A stretch of DNA of 64,000 nucleotides from Clostridia bacterium (GTDB lineage Bacteria > Bacillota > Clostridia > Christensenellales > Borkfalkiaceae). Location of the stretch: contig JAFTPK010000017.1 in assembly GCA_017463325.1 (NCBI GenBank), forward strand, positions 1 to 64,000, in the 5' to 3' direction. The notes below the pieces were generated by a model, which made no database searches, was not told the DNA's origin, and worked only from the letters and a program-made list of their open reading frames with translations. Shown here in pieces: positions 42,908 through 51,132 of this stretch. The position numbers and the translations under genes were made by a program. Each line of letters begins with the position of its first letter. Position 1 is the stretch's first letter.

Positions 42908-43963
42908 ATGGACGCAAAAATCACGAAAACCAGACTTGCGCAAATGCTTTCCTACGACTGGCTGAAAATCGTAGGCTGTGCGCTTGCTGTCATTTTCGTT
43001 TGGGTGCTGATTTTTACGTGGACGGCTACCCGTATCACTTCAACGCAGCAATACGCCATTCACAACTATTTCGGCGTCAACCTTGGGAACGGGTTTTACG
43101 ACGATTATACGGATTTTGCCAAAGGCGAGGTTTTTTCCTACGAGGTATTCGAGGTGGAGAGCGTGGATATCAACCAAGACCAAACGGTTGGTTATCAGCT
43201 CTTGGAAACCCGTTGGGCGGTGGGCGAAGCGGACGTCATGTTTATCGCCGATTACGAGGATACGAGCACCTATTACGACGCCGAGGGAAATATGCTTACG
43301 GAGGTGAAAGAGGATACCGAGTATTTCTATAAGAGCTATTTGGAAAAATTCGGAAAAAGTATGTATTTCCGTTCTACGGCTCGTCTTGACGACGGGGAAA
43401 AGGATGGCTATTTTACGCAAATGAAGACCTATCTTTCTCAATTTTACGAGGTGACGGGCGTGACGGAAAAGACGTTTGGAAACGTCACTCTTTCGGTGGC
43501 TGATTTTGACGAAAATTCTTTTAACGAGGAGCTTGTAAAACAGAAATTCAAAGAGCGCGCGACGAAAAATAAGGATAAGCGTTATAAAAAGGAGGCTGAA
43601 TGGGCGAAAGGGTATGCGGACGAGATTGCCCGTATTCAAGCCTACGAGGCGGCGTATGAGGACTTCTTCTCCTATTTGGAGCGTGGGTATATTGCTCTTA
43701 ACGAATGGAGCTACGATTTGGAAAATCCCTTGTACGTCAAAGGGGGTGTGTATAGCGTCAACCTTTGCCCTGACGAGGAGCGTATGCCTACCTTAAAAGA
43801 GGATTTTTATTACCGTCAGCAAACGGAGGACGGAAAATATTTCACAACGGCAAAGAATATGAACGTGTTGTTTGTCGAGCTTGACGGGCTTGATCCCGAT
43901 TTTAAATACGAAAATATCTTGCTTGTCAACGAGATTGTTCGTCGGCACGCCGTCGATTTGTGA
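42908..43963 (+). CDS. Membrane-anchored extracytoplasmic hypothetical protein
   Basis: The 351-residue protein has an N-terminal cytoplasmic stub, one transmembrane segment (about 19-39), and a large extracytoplasmic domain rich in D, E, Y and K, with a helical stretch (about 200-260). No cysteine cluster, lipobox or family motif was recognised. It is preceded by a GGAGG RBS, lies between lysS and the decarboxylase, and ends 25 bp before the latter. Function unknown. Confidence 0.75.
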   Translation: MDAKITKTRLAQMLSYDWLKIVGCALAVIFVWVLIFTWTATRITSTQQYAIHNYFGVNLGNGFYDDYTDFAKGEVFSYEVFEVESVDINQDQTVGYQLLETRWAVGEADVMFIADYEDTSTYYDAEGNMLTEVKEDTEYFYKSYLEKFGKSMYFRSTARLDDGEKDGYFTQMKTYLSQFYEVTGVTEKTFGNVTLSVADFDENSFNEELVKQKFKERATKNKDKRYKKEAEWAKGYADEIARIQAYEAAYEDFFSYLERGYIALNEWSYDLENPLYVKGGVYSVNLCPDEERMPTLKEDFYYRQQTEDGKYFTTAKNMNVLFVELDGLDPDFKYENILLVNEIVRRHAVDL

Positions 43964-43988
43964 TCGAGTACAAAATGCGGAGGGAAGG

Positions 43989-45266
43989 ATGCGAAGTTTT
44001 TTAAAGGACAAAAAAACGCTGAAAGCCTGCCGCATTTATTCTATGCTGAAAAGACACGCGCGGCAAAGACGGGTATCTTTCCACACCCCCGGTCATAAAA
44101 TAGGGAAGTGGGACATTACCGAGCTACCCTTTTCCGATAACCTTGCTTCGCCCACGGGCTGCATTGCAACGGCGCAGGCGGAGATTGCCTCCCTGCTCGG
44201 CGCGGAAAAAAGCTTTCTTTTAACGGACGGGAGCACTTCGGGGGTATATTCGATCTTGCACGCGGCGCGCACGCTTGGCGTGAAAAGGGTGGCGGCACCC
44301 GCTCTTTCCCATCAAAGCTTTTTTAAGGGCTGTGAACTGATGGGTTTGACCCCCGTTTTGTTTTCACTCGGTAGCGTCGGCGGAATTCCTTTGCCTGTGG
44401 AAAAAGCGGATTTTCTCGACGTGCTTAAAAGCGCGGACGCCCTCTTTCTTACCTCCCCCGATTATTACGGGAATATCCCCGAGCTTGCGGCGGTGAAAGA
44501 GATTTGCGAGCGGGAAAACAAATGGCTCTTAATTGACGGTGCCCACGGCGGGCACTTACGGCACGAGCCGCTTTTGTATGCCGGTACGTACGCGCATTTA
44601 TGGGTGGACGGGGTACATAAGAGCTTGCCTGCCTTAACGCAGGGCGCGGTGGTGAGCGCGAAAACGAAAGAAACGGCGGTCGCGTTGGAACGTGCGGTGA
44701 GTTATTTCCGTACGACTAGCCCCTCTTATCCTATTATGGCGTCGGTGGAGTACGCGGTGAAGTACCCGAGAAATTTACCCGTTGAAAAAAAAGCGAGAGA
44801 GCTTTGCTTTCACTATGGTCGATTTGGCGGCGACTGGACGAAGCTCATTGTGCGCGTAAAAGACGGCGTCGAGGCGCAAAAAACATTTGAAAAAGCGGGC
44901 GTGGACGCCGAATTTCAAGAGGGAAACCTGTTTTGCTTTTACCTTTCCCCCGCTACGCCGCTACGGGCGTTGCACCGCTTGGAAAAACTGCTAAAAAAAC
45001 TTGCGGTAAAGGGCGGCGAAAACTTTGTTGAACGCGTACCTGCCCCCCTCTTTTTAACCAAAGAGGAGGAAATGCGAGGAACGGAAGAGGTAGAGCTTAT
45101 CCGTGCGGAGGGGCGTATTTGCGCCGAGCAATGCGGCATTTTTCCGCCCTGTTTGCCCGTGTTGTTTGCGGGGGAGAAGATCGGTAGAGAAAAAATAGAA
45201 AAATTACTTCGCGCGTCCTCGACGTTTGGGCTTCGCGAGGAAAAAATTACGGTGGTGAAAAAGTGA
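43989..45266 (+). CDS. Orn/Lys/Arg decarboxylase-family PLP enzyme
   Basis: The 425-residue protein (ATG 43989 after GGAGGGAAGG; an earlier in-frame ATG is unsupported) has the family start RRVSFHTPGHKIGK, LLTDGSTSGVYSILHA, DGAHGGH and the PLP-lysine block DGVHKSLPALTQGA. It is a short form like Bacillus YaaO, lacking the wing domain of inducible decarboxylases. In Bacillus yaaO also directly precedes tmk, so the context supports the call. The substrate is unclear. A repeat copy near its C-terminus encodes V-E-R-V-P-A-P. Confidence 0.9.
   Translation: MRSFLKDKKTLKACRIYSMLKRHARQRRVSFHTPGHKIGKWDITELPFSDNLASPTGCIATAQAEIASLLGAEKSFLLTDGSTSGVYSILHAARTLGVKRVAAPALSHQSFFKGCELMGLTPVLFSLGSVGGIPLPVEKADFLDVLKSADALFLTSPDYYGNIPELAAVKEICERENKWLLIDGAHGGHLRHEPLLYAGTYAHLWVDGVHKSLPALTQGAVVSAKTKETAVALERAVSYFRTTSPSYPIMASVEYAVKYPRNLPVEKKARELCFHYGRFGGDWTKLIVRVKDGVEAQKTFEKAGVDAEFQEGNLFCFYLSPATPLRALHRLEKLLKKLAVKGGENFVERVPAPLFLTKEEEMRGTEEVELIRAEGRICAEQCGIFPPCLPVLFAGEKIGREKIEKLLRASSTFGLREEKITVVKK
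45028..45047 (-). repeat. Dispersed repeat inside the decarboxylase (antisense)
   Basis: On the minus strand GGGGCAGGTACGCGTTCAA matches the consensus with two differences. It falls in the C-terminal domain of the gene. Confidence 0.65.
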
Positions 45267-45895
45267 CGAAAGAAAATGGAAGATTCGTAACCTTCGAGGG
45301 CTGCGACGGGTGCGGCAAAAGCACGCAATTAAAGCTTCTTAGCGAGTATTTGCAGCAGGAGCAGATCGAACATATTTTCACGCGTGAGCCAGGCGGCGGA
45401 AAAATTTCCGAAGCCATCAGAGAAATTTTACTTAGCGGCAAGAACGCCGAAATGGGCGACGAGTGCGAGGCACTTTTATACGCCGCGTCGCGCGCGCAAC
45501 ATATTAAAGATCGCGTGCAGCCTGCTTTGCGCGAAGGAAAACTGGTTGTGTGCGATCGGTACGTGGATTCGTCGTTTGCTTATCAAGCGTTTGCACGCGG
45601 GCTGGGCTTTTCGTTTATTGAAAAGATCAATGCGTTTGCCCTTGAAAAATTTTTGCCTGACGTGACGATATTTTTTGATTTATCGCCGCGGGAGGCGTTT
45701 GCGAGGAAAAAGGGCGCGGACGCGGACGATCGGTTAGAGCAAGCGGGGCTTGCTTTCCACGAGCGGGTGTACGAGGGGTATCTTTCCCTTTGTGAAAAAT
45801 ATCCCGAACGGATTGTTAAGATCGACGCACGTAGGAGTATTGAGGAGATCGCGAAAGAGGTCTTGTCTGTATTAAAGGCGAGGGGTTGTTTTTAA
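45263..45895 (+). CDS. tmk: Thymidylate kinase
   Basis: The 210-residue protein has the P-loop EGCDGCGKST (about 12-21), the DR motif CDRYVDSSFAYQ (about 96-107) and the lid region RKKGADADDRLEQ. It phosphorylates dTMP to dTDP. The GTG start overlaps the decarboxylase stop (GTGA), and the stop overlaps the mntP ATG, so all three genes are tightly coupled. Confidence 0.95.
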   Translation: MTKENGRFVTFEGCDGCGKSTQLKLLSEYLQQEQIEHIFTREPGGGKISEAIREILLSGKNAEMGDECEALLYAASRAQHIKDRVQPALREGKLVVCDRYVDSSFAYQAFARGLGFSFIEKINAFALEKFLPDVTIFFDLSPREAFARKKGADADDRLEQAGLAFHERVYEGYLSLCEKYPERIVKIDARRSIEEIAKEVLSVLKARGCF

Positions 45896-46539
45896 TGGGT
45901 GCGTTCGACGTAGTATTGCTTGGCATTGCCCTTTCCATGGACGCGTGTGCCGTGGGGCTTACTAACGGTATGACTATGCCAAAGCTCGGCGTGGGAAAGG
46001 CCGTGTTAATCGCTTTATTTTTCGGGGTGTTTCAGGCGTTGATGCCGCTGATCGGGTATTTCGTTACAGACCTGCTTGCCTCTCATTTCATGGCGACGTT
46101 TGAAAAGGTGTCCTCCGTTTTGTCTTTCGTTATCTTGGCTGCGCTCGGTGGGAAGATGATCTACGACGGTGTGAAAGAGATCAGGGAGAAAAGGCGCGCG
46201 GGGAACTCTCCCTCGTGCGTTGGTTGTGAAAACGCAGGGGAGGCGCTGGAAGAAGAAAAAAGCCTGCCGCTGGGCAAGCTTTTTCTGCAAGCGTTGGCAA
46301 CGTCGATCGACGCGCTTGCCGTCGGCGTCACTTTAAAAATGGCTGCCATTTCAGGCGGGATCGCGTTTGGCGTCTTTGGCGCGGTTGGAATGATCGGCTT
46401 TATCACCCTGGGTCTTTCCTTTATCGCCGTGCAGCTTGGAAAAAAGATCGGCGCAGGTCTTGCCGATAAAGCGGAGATCGTCGGCGGTGTTATGCTTATT
46501 TTAATAGGCTTAAAGTTGCTTTTTGAGGGGCTGTTATAA
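45895..46539 (+). CDS. mntP: Manganese efflux pump MntP
   Basis: The 214-residue six-helix protein shows the MntP repeat motifs, SMDACAVGLTNGM (about 15-27) and SIDALAVGVTL in the second half, each with the conserved metal-binding Asp. It exports Mn2+. ATG at 45895 shares its A with the tmk TAA stop, so there is no room for the yybP-ykoY riboswitch that controls many mntP genes. The loop between halves carries CVGCENAGEALEEE. Confidence 0.93.
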   Translation: MGAFDVVLLGIALSMDACAVGLTNGMTMPKLGVGKAVLIALFFGVFQALMPLIGYFVTDLLASHFMATFEKVSSVLSFVILAALGGKMIYDGVKEIREKRRAGNSPSCVGCENAGEALEEEKSLPLGKLFLQALATSIDALAVGVTLKMAAISGGIAFGVFGAVGMIGFITLGLSFIAVQLGKKIGAGLADKAEIVGGVMLILIGLKLLFEGLL

Positions 46540-46540
46540 T

Positions 46541-47668
46541 CTACCGTACCCCCTCGAAACGGACGGTAAGCTCTAATTTTAGTCGCTCGGGTAGAGTTTC
46601 TTTGAGCGTTTCAAAAGAATTATTTTCATATTTTTGCAGCATACCCGTTGCTTCAAATACGTCAAATCCGATCGCCTTGCACCTTTCGTGCAGGGCGATA
46701 ATTTGTTGCGATAAAGTCTTTTCCGCAACGGCTAACGCCCCGTCGGGAAGATCGCCCGCGTCTTTTAGCTTATCGGCAGGACGGGGCTTAACGCTATCCC
46801 GAATCCCGACGTAAAAAGCAAGCTCGGCTTGTAAAGTAGGCGTATCGTCGCGCAAGGAAAAGCGTAATTTCGGCTTACTTTTACGGATATTGACGGTACA
46901 GCCGCCGCTTGAAAGAGGAAAGGTGTAATCGGCGAGGCGAAGAGGGTTTTTTACAGCGGTCAAGGCAAAGGTTTCTTCGCCGCTTAACACACCCACCTTT
47001 TTCCCCTCTTTCACAAGGACGGTTTTTTCTGCTTTAAAAAAGTCCTCGTCCTTTTCTATGAGGGGTAAAAACCCCGAGCTTCCCGCTCCGAAATATCCCA
47101 TCGCAAAATCTTTTAGGCTGACAGGCAGAGCGGTGCCCGCCGTTTTGGCGGTGTCCGATAAAATCTTTTCAAGGGCGAGCGCGGAGGATTTTCCAAGCGG
47201 CGTGGAGGATTTTAATACTTCCGCGGCGCTGCCGTTTACCGTCGTTACTTGACAGGTTGCGTTCATATATTCGTCCAACAGGAAAAAATCGAGCGCCTCA
47301 AAACAGTTTTGTTTCAAAACACTTTCCCCGAGCACAAGTACGCGGCAAAAGACGAGCTTGACCTGCCATCCCGTTGCTTTTTCCGCAGAGGCTAAGGCCT
47401 CCGCCACCGTTTTCCCTTTACCGTTTACGCAAGGATATTCTTCCTTTCCTCCGTCCGCACCCCCGCCGCCGCCGCTTTTAGAACCGTCTTTCGAGGGGTT
47501 GGCGATTTGCACGGCGAGGGAAAATTCCTCTTCCTCCTTGTCAATGGCAATCGCCGTTACGATTGCGGTTTTTTGTGCGGCGATTAGCCCGAAGTCGTTG
47601 GTAAAAAAGAAAAAAGCAAGCGTGAAAAGGATTAGAAGATAATAGTGTACCGTTCGTTTAGCGTGCAT
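46541..47668 (-). CDS. Ger(x)C-family spore germinant-receptor C subunit lacking a lipobox
   Basis: The 375-residue protein (ATG 47668 after AAAGGAGG) has an N-terminal hydrophobic segment (about 8-28), then the GerAC pattern AIVTAIAIDKEEEEFSLAVQIANP, and the usual three-part body ending in LKLELTVRFEGVR. GerAC proteins are membrane lipoproteins of germinant receptors, but the expected Cys (usually GCW-x-x-x-E) is missing: the matching place reads NDFGLIAAQ. Third gene of gerAA-gerAB-gerAC; its start overlaps gerAB by 11 bp. Confidence 0.88.
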   Translation of the reverse strand: MHAKRTVHYYLLILFTLAFFFFTNDFGLIAAQKTAIVTAIAIDKEEEEFSLAVQIANPSKDGSKSGGGGGADGGKEEYPCVNGKGKTVAEALASAEKATGWQVKLVFCRVLVLGESVLKQNCFEALDFFLLDEYMNATCQVTTVNGSAAEVLKSSTPLGKSSALALEKILSDTAKTAGTALPVSLKDFAMGYFGAGSSGFLPLIEKDEDFFKAEKTVLVKEGKKVGVLSGEETFALTAVKNPLRLADYTFPLSSGGCTVNIRKSKPKLRFSLRDDTPTLQAELAFYVGIRDSVKPRPADKLKDAGDLPDGALAVAEKTLSQQIIALHERCKAIGFDVFEATGMLQKYENNSFETLKETLPERLKLELTVRFEGVR

Positions 47669-48767
47669 GCTTATTCCTCCTTTCAACGCGTACCTGCCCC
47701 CTCCGTTTTAGCAAAATTCCCAAATAAACGAGGAGGGGTAAAAGAAATCCGACCACAAGATAAAGCGGCGCAAGCGTTTTGATAAAAAAGGGATAAACGG
47801 TGTTGTAGCGGCGATTGAGAAAGAGTACGGCAAAAAACAAAGCGAGGTTGATCAGCGTGGAAAGAAGTAAACTGTTTTGGAGTTGAAACCCCTTTTGCAG
47901 TTCTCCGACGGCGAGCTGGACGGGAAGCGCCGTAAAGAAGAATAATACGACGGTGATAAGGTATACGAAGAAAAGGTCCGTTCTTCCAAGGGTGGAGAGC
48001 GCGGGGAAAAACATACCGATTTTCGTAATCGCGTAATGCTCGCTCACGGCGAGCGGCCCGTACAGTCCGTAAAAAAGGGCGAGGAATAAAAGCACCGCCG
48101 CCGCGCCTGTGAAATAGAGCGGAAAAATCTTTTTTTCGTCCCCCTCGTGATAGTGATACCCGTCGAACAGGGGGAGAAATAGCAGTCCGGAGCTAAAAAA
48201 CGGCGCCGTTTGGAAAAAGGTCGCGACGTTGGTAAAAAGGGGCTTTTCAAAGACGGGTAAAAGGGAGGAGAGATCGGCAGAGCTGAAAGCGAGTACGGTC
48301 AGCATAGCAAATGGCAAAAAGAAAAGCACGGGGCAAAGATCGGCGCTTCGCCCCACCGCCTTTATGCCTTTCGTACAAATAAAGCCGCAGAGAATAAAAA
48401 AGGGGGCAAAAGAAAAAAAGGTAGGCTCGGTGTCCGAAAAGGTGACGTTGCAAAACTTTTCCAAATCGAGCAGAAAGGGAAGAGAATACACGAGGAGGAC
48501 GGCGGCGAGAGCCACACGGAGTACCCTACCAAGTTTCGCGTTTTTCTTTTCGGCGTAAGCCAGCGGTCCCATGCCCGTTTTTTTTGTAAACGAAAAGAGG
48601 GCGAAAAGGGAAAGAAATTCCACCGTCAGCCCCAAAAAAGCGGGCAATAAAAGATCCCCGCCTACCTTTCCCGAAAGGAGAGAGGGAAGCTCTGAAAGCT
48701 TCCCGACGGGAAGTAGGAATGCGAGAAAAAATCCAAGCTGTCTTGCGTTGATCGCCGTTCGTTTCAT
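47658..48767 (-). CDS. Spore germination permease GerAB
   Basis: The 369-residue integral membrane protein has about ten hydrophobic segments of the APC-type GerAB/YndE fold. It starts MKRTAINARQLGFFLAFLLPVGK, typical of the family, and forms the germinant-binding subunit of the receptor in the inner spore membrane. The last residues (RRGQVRVERRNKHAR) are encoded by a dispersed-repeat copy and overlap the gerAC start. It overlaps gerAA by 4 bp. Confidence 0.92.
   Translation of the reverse strand: MKRTAINARQLGFFLAFLLPVGKLSELPSLLSGKVGGDLLLPAFLGLTVEFLSLFALFSFTKKTGMGPLAYAEKKNAKLGRVLRVALAAVLLVYSLPFLLDLEKFCNVTFSDTEPTFFSFAPFFILCGFICTKGIKAVGRSADLCPVLFFLPFAMLTVLAFSSADLSSLLPVFEKPLFTNVATFFQTAPFFSSGLLFLPLFDGYHYHEGDEKKIFPLYFTGAAAVLLFLALFYGLYGPLAVSEHYAITKIGMFFPALSTLGRTDLFFVYLITVVLFFFTALPVQLAVGELQKGFQLQNSLLLSTLINLALFFAVLFLNRRYNTVYPFFIKTLAPLYLVVGFLLPLLVYLGILLKRRGQVRVERRNKHAR
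47682..47703 (-). repeat. Dispersed repeat at the gerAB C-terminus / gerAC RBS
   Basis: On the minus strand GGGGCAGGTACGCGTTGAA, one mismatch to the core, in the sense frame as G-Q-V-R-V-E. Its end merges with the AAAGGAGG RBS of gerAC. Confidence 0.75.
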
Positions 48768-50272
48768 TTCCGTTTCAACCTCGTTTTATTTTTACTATTA
48801 AAAAGCCTTGGACGCTTGTTCAACGCGTACATGGTATACTTTGCAATCGAATCCTTTAAGTCGCTACTGATGATCGGTGAGAATGGCGACAGGGGCGGAA
48901 CGTTGAAACTGTCGGCTGTGATGAGATAATACAAAACAAACGCGACGGACAAGACGATTCCGAACGGACCAAGGCTGCCGCCGACGAGCAAAAAGATCCA
49001 ACGTAGCAGACTGCCCGTTTCGACAAAATTCGGCGCGGTGTATAAACAGATCCCCGATACGGCGACGACGATAATGGTGGGCGTTGACAAAAAACCTGCG
49101 CTCACCGCCGCCTCTCCGAGTACGAGCGCCCCGACGATCGACAGGGCCGAGCCGACGTATTTTGGCATACGGACGCTCGCTTCCCTTAAAACCTCGAACA
49201 CGAAAAGCACGACGAAAATTTCCATACTTGGCGATAGGGGTAAACGGCTGGTGCCCTCCACGATGGTCAGCGTCAGTCCAAGGGGGAGGAGTTGGATTTT
49301 AAAAAGCTGTGAAGAAAGGTAAAAGGCGGGCAAAATCAGGGCGACGACCACGGCGATCAGCCGCAAAACACGGTAAACGGTCGCCATAAACGGAGAGATG
49401 TAATAGTCCTCTCCCGCCTGAAAATCCTCCACAAGGGCAAACGGCACGGTGAGGGCGATCGGCGAGCCGTCCACGAGTACCCCCACTCGCCCCTCGGCAA
49501 GCTTGGCGGCGAATACGTCGGGGCGTTCCGTCGTACCGACGCTACGGAAAATAGAGTGCTTGCGCTCGGTCAAGACGGTGGCGATATAGGAGGAGTCGGG
49601 TACGCAGTCAAGCTCCACCGTTTGTAAACGTCGCTCGATTTCCGTTTTTAAATTCGGGTCTACGATTCCCTCCAAATAGCAAAGACATACGGCGGTATCC
49701 GACTGTTTTCCGACGCGGCTTGTTTCCATGCGTAAATTGCCTGTTTTTAACCGCTTACGAAGTAGCACCATGTTCGTTTTTACGTCCTCGATAAACCCTT
49801 CTCTCGGGCCTTTGACGGCGGCGTCGGTGGGCGGTTCGGTAACGGCGCGCACGGGCAACATTTTCGTGCCGACGATAAAACCGACGGTGAGATCCCCGAA
49901 AAGTAGTAGCGCGTTCCCGTCAAGAACCTCTTTTGCGGCCCCGTTAAGCTCGGTCGTTTCTTTAAGCTCGGGGAATAAAAGCTCGCGCCGCAAAACCTCT
50001 TTCAACGCGTCCATGCCCCCGTCGTTTTCAAATTTTAAGTTTTCCAACGGGCGCAAAACGAGTTCCCCTAAAAGTCCTTTGTTCACCATACCGTCGGCAT
50101 AGACGAGGGTGCAGGGAGTGCCGCTTATAAGGGAAAAGGCGTGGAAGAAGATGTCTTCCGCGGGGAGCAGGCGCTTTAAGGCGTTGATGTTTTTTTGATG
50201 ATCGCTGAAAAAAGTCTTATTCACGAGAGCAGTATGAGGAATTTTTTCGAGGGTTATGCGGTTGACAATCAA
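48764..50272 (-). CDS. Spore germination protein GerAA
   Basis: The 502-residue protein has a soluble N-terminal half (about 1-290) with the GerA motif EGFIEDVKTNMVLLRKRLK and five C-terminal membrane helices. Conserved text includes DGSPIALTVPFALVEDFQAGEDYY and LGLTLTIVEGTSRLPLSPSMEI. It is the A subunit of a germinant receptor. The open frame begins at a TTG inside the divergent promoter at 50262-50291, with no clear RBS; the true start is unsure and could be a GTG about 16 codons inward. First gene of the ger operon. Confidence 0.9.
   Translation of the reverse strand: MIVNRITLEKIPHTALVNKTFFSDHQKNINALKRLLPAEDIFFHAFSLISGTPCTLVYADGMVNKGLLGELVLRPLENLKFENDGGMDALKEVLRRELLFPELKETTELNGAAKEVLDGNALLLFGDLTVGFIVGTKMLPVRAVTEPPTDAAVKGPREGFIEDVKTNMVLLRKRLKTGNLRMETSRVGKQSDTAVCLCYLEGIVDPNLKTEIERRLQTVELDCVPDSSYIATVLTERKHSIFRSVGTTERPDVFAAKLAEGRVGVLVDGSPIALTVPFALVEDFQAGEDYYISPFMATVYRVLRLIAVVVALILPAFYLSSQLFKIQLLPLGLTLTIVEGTSRLPLSPSMEIFVVLFVFEVLREASVRMPKYVGSALSIVGALVLGEAAVSAGFLSTPTIIVVAVSGICLYTAPNFVETGSLLRWIFLLVGGSLGPFGIVLSVAFVLYYLITADSFNVPPLSPFSPIISSDLKDSIAKYTMYALNKRPRLFNSKNKTRLKRK
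48819..48834 (-). repeat. Variant copy of the dispersed repeat
   Basis: TTCAACGCGTACATGG near the 3-prime end of gerAA, the same variant as at 24213-24228. Confidence 0.4.
50001..50020 (-). repeat. Possible diverged repeat copy inside gerAA
   Basis: Minus strand GGGGGCATGGACGCGTTGAA, 16 of 19 core positions, in frame as G-G-M-D-A-L-K. It could be chance or a decayed copy. Confidence 0.35.
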
Positions 50273-50291
50273 CCGCTGAATTTGTTATAAT
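50262..50291 (+). promoter_or_regulatory. Promoter of the methyltransferase gene
   Basis: TTGACA (50262-50267), 18-bp spacer, TATAAT (50286-50291), 20 bp before the ATG, with AAGGAGAAAGG as RBS. Confidence 0.8.
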
Positions 50292-50311
50292 AAAAAGTAA
50301 GGAGAAAGGAA

Positions 50312-51001
50312 ATGGAGTGGAATGAATTTGAACAAATAGAGGATATGCAGATCGACGGGCTAAAAATCGTACAGGACACGCGACTTTACCGTTTTACCTC
50401 CGATTCCGTGCTGTTATCCCGCTTTGCTCGCGGCAAGAAAAACGACGTCGTGGCTGATTTTTGCAGCGGTAGCGGGATCGTCGCCTTTCATTTTTACGCC
50501 CTGCAAAGCAAAACCTTGCGGGAAAATATGCGTTTTACCCTCTTTGAAATGCAAGAGAGCCTCGCCGCCCTCTCTAAAAAGACGATTGCTCTCAACGGCT
50601 TTTCCTCTTTTACCGTGGAAAATGTGCGCTTGCAGGAGATCCCCGAACGCTACCGTGAGCAGTTCTCTTTAATTCTTTGCAATCCCCCCTACGAGCGCGG
50701 CGGCTTTGAAAACGAGAGCTACGAAAAGGCAATTTGTCGCAAGGAGTTGACCTTAACTTTGGCGGAGATCGCCGCGGCGGCGGCAAAATGCCTCAAATTC
50801 GGCGGGCGACTTGCTATGGTACACCGCGCCGATCGGCTTGCGGAAATTTGCTACACCCTGAAAGGGGTGGGGATCGAGGTAAAAAGGCTGGCGTTCGTGA
50901 AAGGCACAAAAGAGGCAAAGCCCTACCTTGTGCTCGTCGAGGGGGTAAAAGGAGGAAAACCCGCGACGGATATACTGCCGACAATCGTAAATCAAAAATA
51001 A
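50312..51001 (+). CDS. YabB/TrmN6-like tRNA1(Val) adenine-N6-methyltransferase
   Basis: The 229-residue Rossmann methyltransferase has a SAM-binding FCSGSGIVAFHF segment (about 50-61) and the catalytic NPPY (124-127), typical for N6-adenine methylation. DTRLYRFTSDSVLLSRFA near the start matches the YabB/TrmN6 family, which modifies A37 of tRNA-Val. In Bacillus yabB lies in the same neighbourhood as holB, ricT and tmk, consistent here. Confidence 0.88.
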   Translation: MEWNEFEQIEDMQIDGLKIVQDTRLYRFTSDSVLLSRFARGKKNDVVADFCSGSGIVAFHFYALQSKTLRENMRFTLFEMQESLAALSKKTIALNGFSSFTVENVRLQEIPERYREQFSLILCNPPYERGGFENESYEKAICRKELTLTLAEIAAAAAKCLKFGGRLAMVHRADRLAEICYTLKGVGIEVKRLAFVKGTKEAKPYLVLVEGVKGGKPATDILPTIVNQK

Positions 51002-51067
51002 ATCAATCGAGAAAACGAATTGAAATAAAATTTTTATAAAAATTATTAAAAATAGAGCAATTTTCGC

Positions 51068-51096
51068 TTGCTTTCTTTTTGGAAAAATGATACTAT
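51068..51096 (+). promoter_or_regulatory. aspartate aminotransferase promoter
   Basis: TTGCTT (51068-51073), 17-bp spacer, TACTAT (51091-51096). The chosen ATG lies 36 bp downstream. Confidence 0.5.
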
Positions 51097-51132
51097 ATGG
51101 AAGTAAAAAAATTTTCAAAAGACGGAGTAGAC

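Noticed and set aside
45880..45895. Possible yybP-ykoY manganese riboswitch before mntP
   Set aside because: mntP overlaps the tmk stop codon by one base, so there is no leader for a riboswitch.
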